Origin: Bacteroidales bacterium
GTDB taxonomy: Bacteria; Bacteroidota; Bacteroidia; Bacteroidales; P3
Assembly: GCA_031271725.1 (NCBI GenBank)
Contig: JAISVE010000021.1
Location: 1-28,599, forward strand
DNA length: 28,599 nt
Direction of reading: 5' to 3'
This document shows, piece after piece, positions 26,900-28,599 of this stretch; the first letter of the stretch is position 1; each line of letters opens with the position of its first letter. The notes beneath the pieces are model-generated. The model was not told where the DNA came from. It searched no databases and worked only from the letters and a program-made list of their open reading frames with translations. The position numbers and the translations under genes were made by a program.

Positions 26900-26900
26900 A
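26870..26900 (-). terminator. Possible terminator hairpin of the OmpA-like gene
   Basis: AAAGTTTTA (26871-26879) and TAAAACTTT (26891-26899) form a perfect nine-pair stem (ten with flanking T/A) around an 11-base loop, seven bases after the minus-strand stop codon. The stem is A+T-rich and has no clear U-tract on the minus strand, so termination is uncertain. The right arm competes with the outer stem of the larger element. Confidence 0.35.
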
Positions 26901-26906
26901 GAAATT

Positions 26907-27854
26907 TTACTCTCCAAGAATCTGGTAGAGTTCATCGAGTTTAGGCGTAATAATAATATCGCTTCGACGGTTTTTTGCGCGGTTTTCCGGAGTAGAGTTA
27001 TCAACCACAGGCAAATATTCTCCACGTCCGCCTGCTTCTACCTGTGCCGGATTAACATTGGGATTTTCGAGCAAAATTTTAACGATAGCAGTTGCACGCA
27101 TTACGCTTAAATCCCAATTATCCTTAATATCGCCCTTACCTCTAAACGGAACATCATCGGTGTGCCCCTCTACAAGAATCTGAATGTCGGGATTGCTGGC
27201 AAGAGCGTTGCTAACCTGTGCAAGAGCCGCACGTCCCTCAGCACCAACTTCTGATCTGCCCGATGCAAAAAGCAGTTTTTCATCAACAGAAACATATACC
27301 TTGCCGCCTTTTGTATAAACAGTTAAGCCTTTTCCGGCAAAGCCAGTTAAAGCATCGGATATTTTCTGCCTCAACTCACGCATTTTGTTTTGCATTGCGT
27401 CCAAAATACCTTGCAGTTCGGCAACCTTCTTTTCCTTTTCGGCAAGCAGTGCTTCTTTTTCAGAGAGTGCTTTTGCAACCGCATTTAAGGCATCTTCTTT
27501 TTCTTGCAAGTCTTGTGATAATTGTTGATTGCTTGATACAGTGCTTTTATATTTTGAGTCTATTTTTTTGTAACTGTCCTGTAAGGATTGAAGTTCTTTT
27601 TGACAGACAAAATAATTACGGCGCAAAGTATCTAACTCCTTTTTCATTGAAGCTGTTTGCTTTTGTAAGCGGTCGCGCAGGGTTGTAAGTTCGGTAATTT
27701 CGGTTTCCTGCCTTTGTTTTGTCCTTTTCAGAGAGGAAAGTTCTTTTTTAGCATCCTCGTTTTGTTTTAATAATTCATTGTATTTTTTGGATGATACACA
27801 TGAAGTCATTGCTACCAGAGCAGCAAGCATTATTACGGTGATCAATTTATTCAT
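26907..27854 (-). CDS. OmpA/MotB-domain lipoprotein with central coiled coil
   Basis: A probable outer-membrane lipoprotein that ties the membrane to peptidoglycan. The 315-residue protein starts with a lipoprotein signal (MNKLITVIMLAALVAMTSC) with lipidation at Cys19. Residues ~25-165 are highly charged with heptad-like leucines, a long coiled coil. The C-terminal OmpA-like domain (about 195-310) has LLFASGRSEV, VEGHTDDVPF, NWDLSVMRA and NRAKNRRSDIII, including the Asp and Arg residues that bind diaminopimelate. I chose ATG 27854 because it gives a clean signal peptide; an in-frame ATG at 27887 lies in the predicted -7 element. It is convergent with the addB-like gene and divergent from the HTH gene. 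It resembles Pal-type proteins, but the long coiled coil makes it a different subgroup. Confidence 0.9.
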   Translation of the reverse strand: MNKLITVIMLAALVAMTSCVSSKKYNELLKQNEDAKKELSSLKRTKQRQETEITELTTLRDRLQKQTASMKKELDTLRRNYFVCQKELQSLQDSYKKIDSKYKSTVSSNQQLSQDLQEKEDALNAVAKALSEKEALLAEKEKKVAELQGILDAMQNKMRELRQKISDALTGFAGKGLTVYTKGGKVYVSVDEKLLFASGRSEVGAEGRAALAQVSNALASNPDIQILVEGHTDDVPFRGKGDIKDNWDLSVMRATAIVKILLENPNVNPAQVEAGGRGEYLPVVDNSTPENRAKNRRSDIIITPKLDELYQILGE

Positions 27855-27884
27855 AGTTTTAATGTTGAAATATTGAACAATGTG

Positions 27885-27892
27885 CAAAATTA
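27885..27892 (-). promoter_or_regulatory. Probable -7 element of the OmpA-like lipoprotein gene
   Basis: On the minus strand the sequence reads TAATTTTG, a match to TAnnTTTG, which would start transcription near 27879, about 25 bases before the ATG at 27854. A TTTG lies upstream at 27907-27910 (minus strand), but only 14 bases away rather than the usual 19-21, so the -33 element is unclear. Confidence 0.45.
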
Positions 27893-27927
27893 AGAAAATT
27901 AGAAAACAAATTGACGTTAAAAATAAT

Positions 27928-27935
27928 TATCTTTG
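27928..27935 (+). promoter_or_regulatory. Probable -7 element of the membrane-anchored HTH gene
   Basis: TATCTTTG matches TAnnTTTG and lies 17 bases before the ATG at 27953. The nearest TTG (27911-27913) is 14 bases upstream, shorter than usual. The two divergent -7 elements sit 35 bases apart around a shared CAAATTG (27907-27913), so the two genes may compete or be controlled together. Confidence 0.4.
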
Positions 27936-27952
27936 TGATAAACACTTTGCTT

Positions 27953-28599
27953 ATGATATTTTTGCTGCTTTTGATTTCAGGTATTATCAGTGTTTTGCTG
28001 ATTTTGGCGGGGCTTATTGTTCTGCTTATTCCGTCTAAAAAGAAAAATAATTCTGCTTTGACTTTATCGCAGGCATTGGGCATGGAGACTACGGTTGTTC
28101 AGCCGGCGGTTCCACAGCAGCCGTATCAGGCAATAGACCGCCCTCGCATTGTAAATCCAACGCCTTCTCCTGCGCCTGTTTCTATACCTGTTGCCGAGCC
28201 AACAACTCCACAACAGCCTCATCGAGTTAATGCGCAACAAATTCAACAACTTATTACAAATCACGAAATGCTGCTCACACTTATAGACGGCGTTCAAAAA
28301 ATAGGCAATTCCCGCAAAGACGAACAAATTGTAAAAACGGCAAAAAGTCTTGTGCAAACGGTAGAAAATTTTGCAGGAGAGCAAAGCTGGCTCGCAATAA
28401 AGCCTTATATTGAAACCTTGCACCCCGATTTCTTTAAGAAACTGAACAATGCGTCAAGTGAAGCATTAAGCGATTTTGAGATAAGAACTTGCTTACTTTC
28501 CATATTTGATATGTCTTCAAAAGAAATAGCACAGATAACAAACAGGTCTGTCCGTACAATAGAAACCGCTGTCTATAAAATCAGAAAAAAGCTGTCTAT
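27953..28599 (+). CDS. Membrane-anchored protein with LuxR-type helix-turn-helix, 3'-truncated by window edge
   Basis: The frame is open from ATG 27953 to the window end (215 complete codons). The product begins with one strongly hydrophobic helix (residues 2-26) followed by SKKKNN, which predicts the rest stays in the cytoplasm. Residues ~48-92 form a Pro/Gln-rich linker. Residues ~95-170 look helical and include SWLAIKPYIETLHPDFFKKL. From about 173 a LuxR-like helix-turn-helix appears (FEIRTCLLSIF, MSSKEIAQITNRSVRTIETA, YKIRKKL), in the form common in Bacteroidetes regulators. No phosphoreceiver or TPR sensor part is visible. Family knowledge suggests DNA binding; a membrane-tethered regulator is inference. 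It diverges from the OmpA-like lipoprotein gene across a 98-base gap, a possible target. Only a few residues may be missing, since such HTH domains usually end the protein. Confidence 0.75.
   Translation, partial: MIFLLLLISGIISVLLILAGLIVLLIPSKKKNNSALTLSQALGMETTVVQPAVPQQPYQAIDRPRIVNPTPSPAPVSIPVAEPTTPQQPHRVNAQQIQQLITNHEMLLTLIDGVQKIGNSRKDEQIVKTAKSLVQTVENFAGEQSWLAIKPYIETLHPDFFKKLNNASSEALSDFEIRTCLLSIFDMSSKEIAQITNRSVRTIETAVYKIRKKLS

Noticed and set aside
27218..27688. A 156-codon open frame on the + strand inside the OmpA-like gene
   Set aside because: It is antisense to a well-supported coiled-coil/OmpA protein, has no family features and uses improbable composition.

Overview
The window looks like chromosomal DNA of a Bacteroidetes bacterium, probably order Bacteroidales; the genus is not recognisable. 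The evidence is an A+T-rich sequence with heavy use of ATA and AAA codons, starts without clear Shine-Dalgarno sequences, and promoters of the Bacteroidetes form TTTG-N19/20-TAnnTTTG. The gene set agrees: a RecQ of about 730 residues, stand-alone LptB, an AddAB-like pair, and an OmpA-type lipoprotein with a coiled coil. No tRNA, rRNA, CRISPR array or insertion sequence is visible. No gap between genes exceeds about 130 bases.

Region 1 (1-13609, all + strand, tightly packed) is a surface-polysaccharide cluster. It starts inside rfbF (glucose-1-phosphate cytidylyltransferase). It continues with a polyprenyl-phosphate-type GT2, a GT-C-like membrane protein, an NhaD-type Na+/H+ antiporter, an extended SDR reductase/epimerase, RfbH (CDP-4-keto-6-deoxyglucose 3-dehydrase), a DRE-TIM aldolase fused to a Rossmann-like domain, and a thiamine-diphosphate (ThDP) enzyme. 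It ends with a Gtr-like trio: GtrB-like GT2, GtrA-like flippase, and a GT-C transferase with a TPR tail. RfbF and RfbH point to a CDP-3,6-dideoxyhexose. The ThDP enzyme and aldolase next to RfbH suggest a branched, yersiniose-like sugar whose two-carbon or longer branch may be unusual. CDP-glucose 4,6-dehydratase (RfbG) and the RfbH reductase partner are not in the window and may lie upstream. The two GT2/GT-C sets could load sugars on undecaprenyl phosphate and transfer them to glycan outside the inner membrane.

Region 2 (13617-18998, + strand) holds recJ, a DUF4143-type AAA ATPase with its own good promoter, an RluA-family pseudouridine synthase, and der.

Region 3 (19010-26779) has recQ on the minus strand, convergent with der and divergent from lptB. 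lptB is followed without a gap by an AddA-like helicase and an AddB-like nuclease, which overlap by ATGA. The helicase stops just after motif VI and lacks the C-terminal nuclease usual in AddA, so the predicted complex has one nuclease site. 

Region 4 (26780-28599) starts with a structured, palindrome-rich intergenic element between two convergent genes. Then comes a minus-strand OmpA/MotB-domain lipoprotein and, divergent from it, a partial gene for a membrane-anchored LuxR-type helix-turn-helix protein that runs off the window end.
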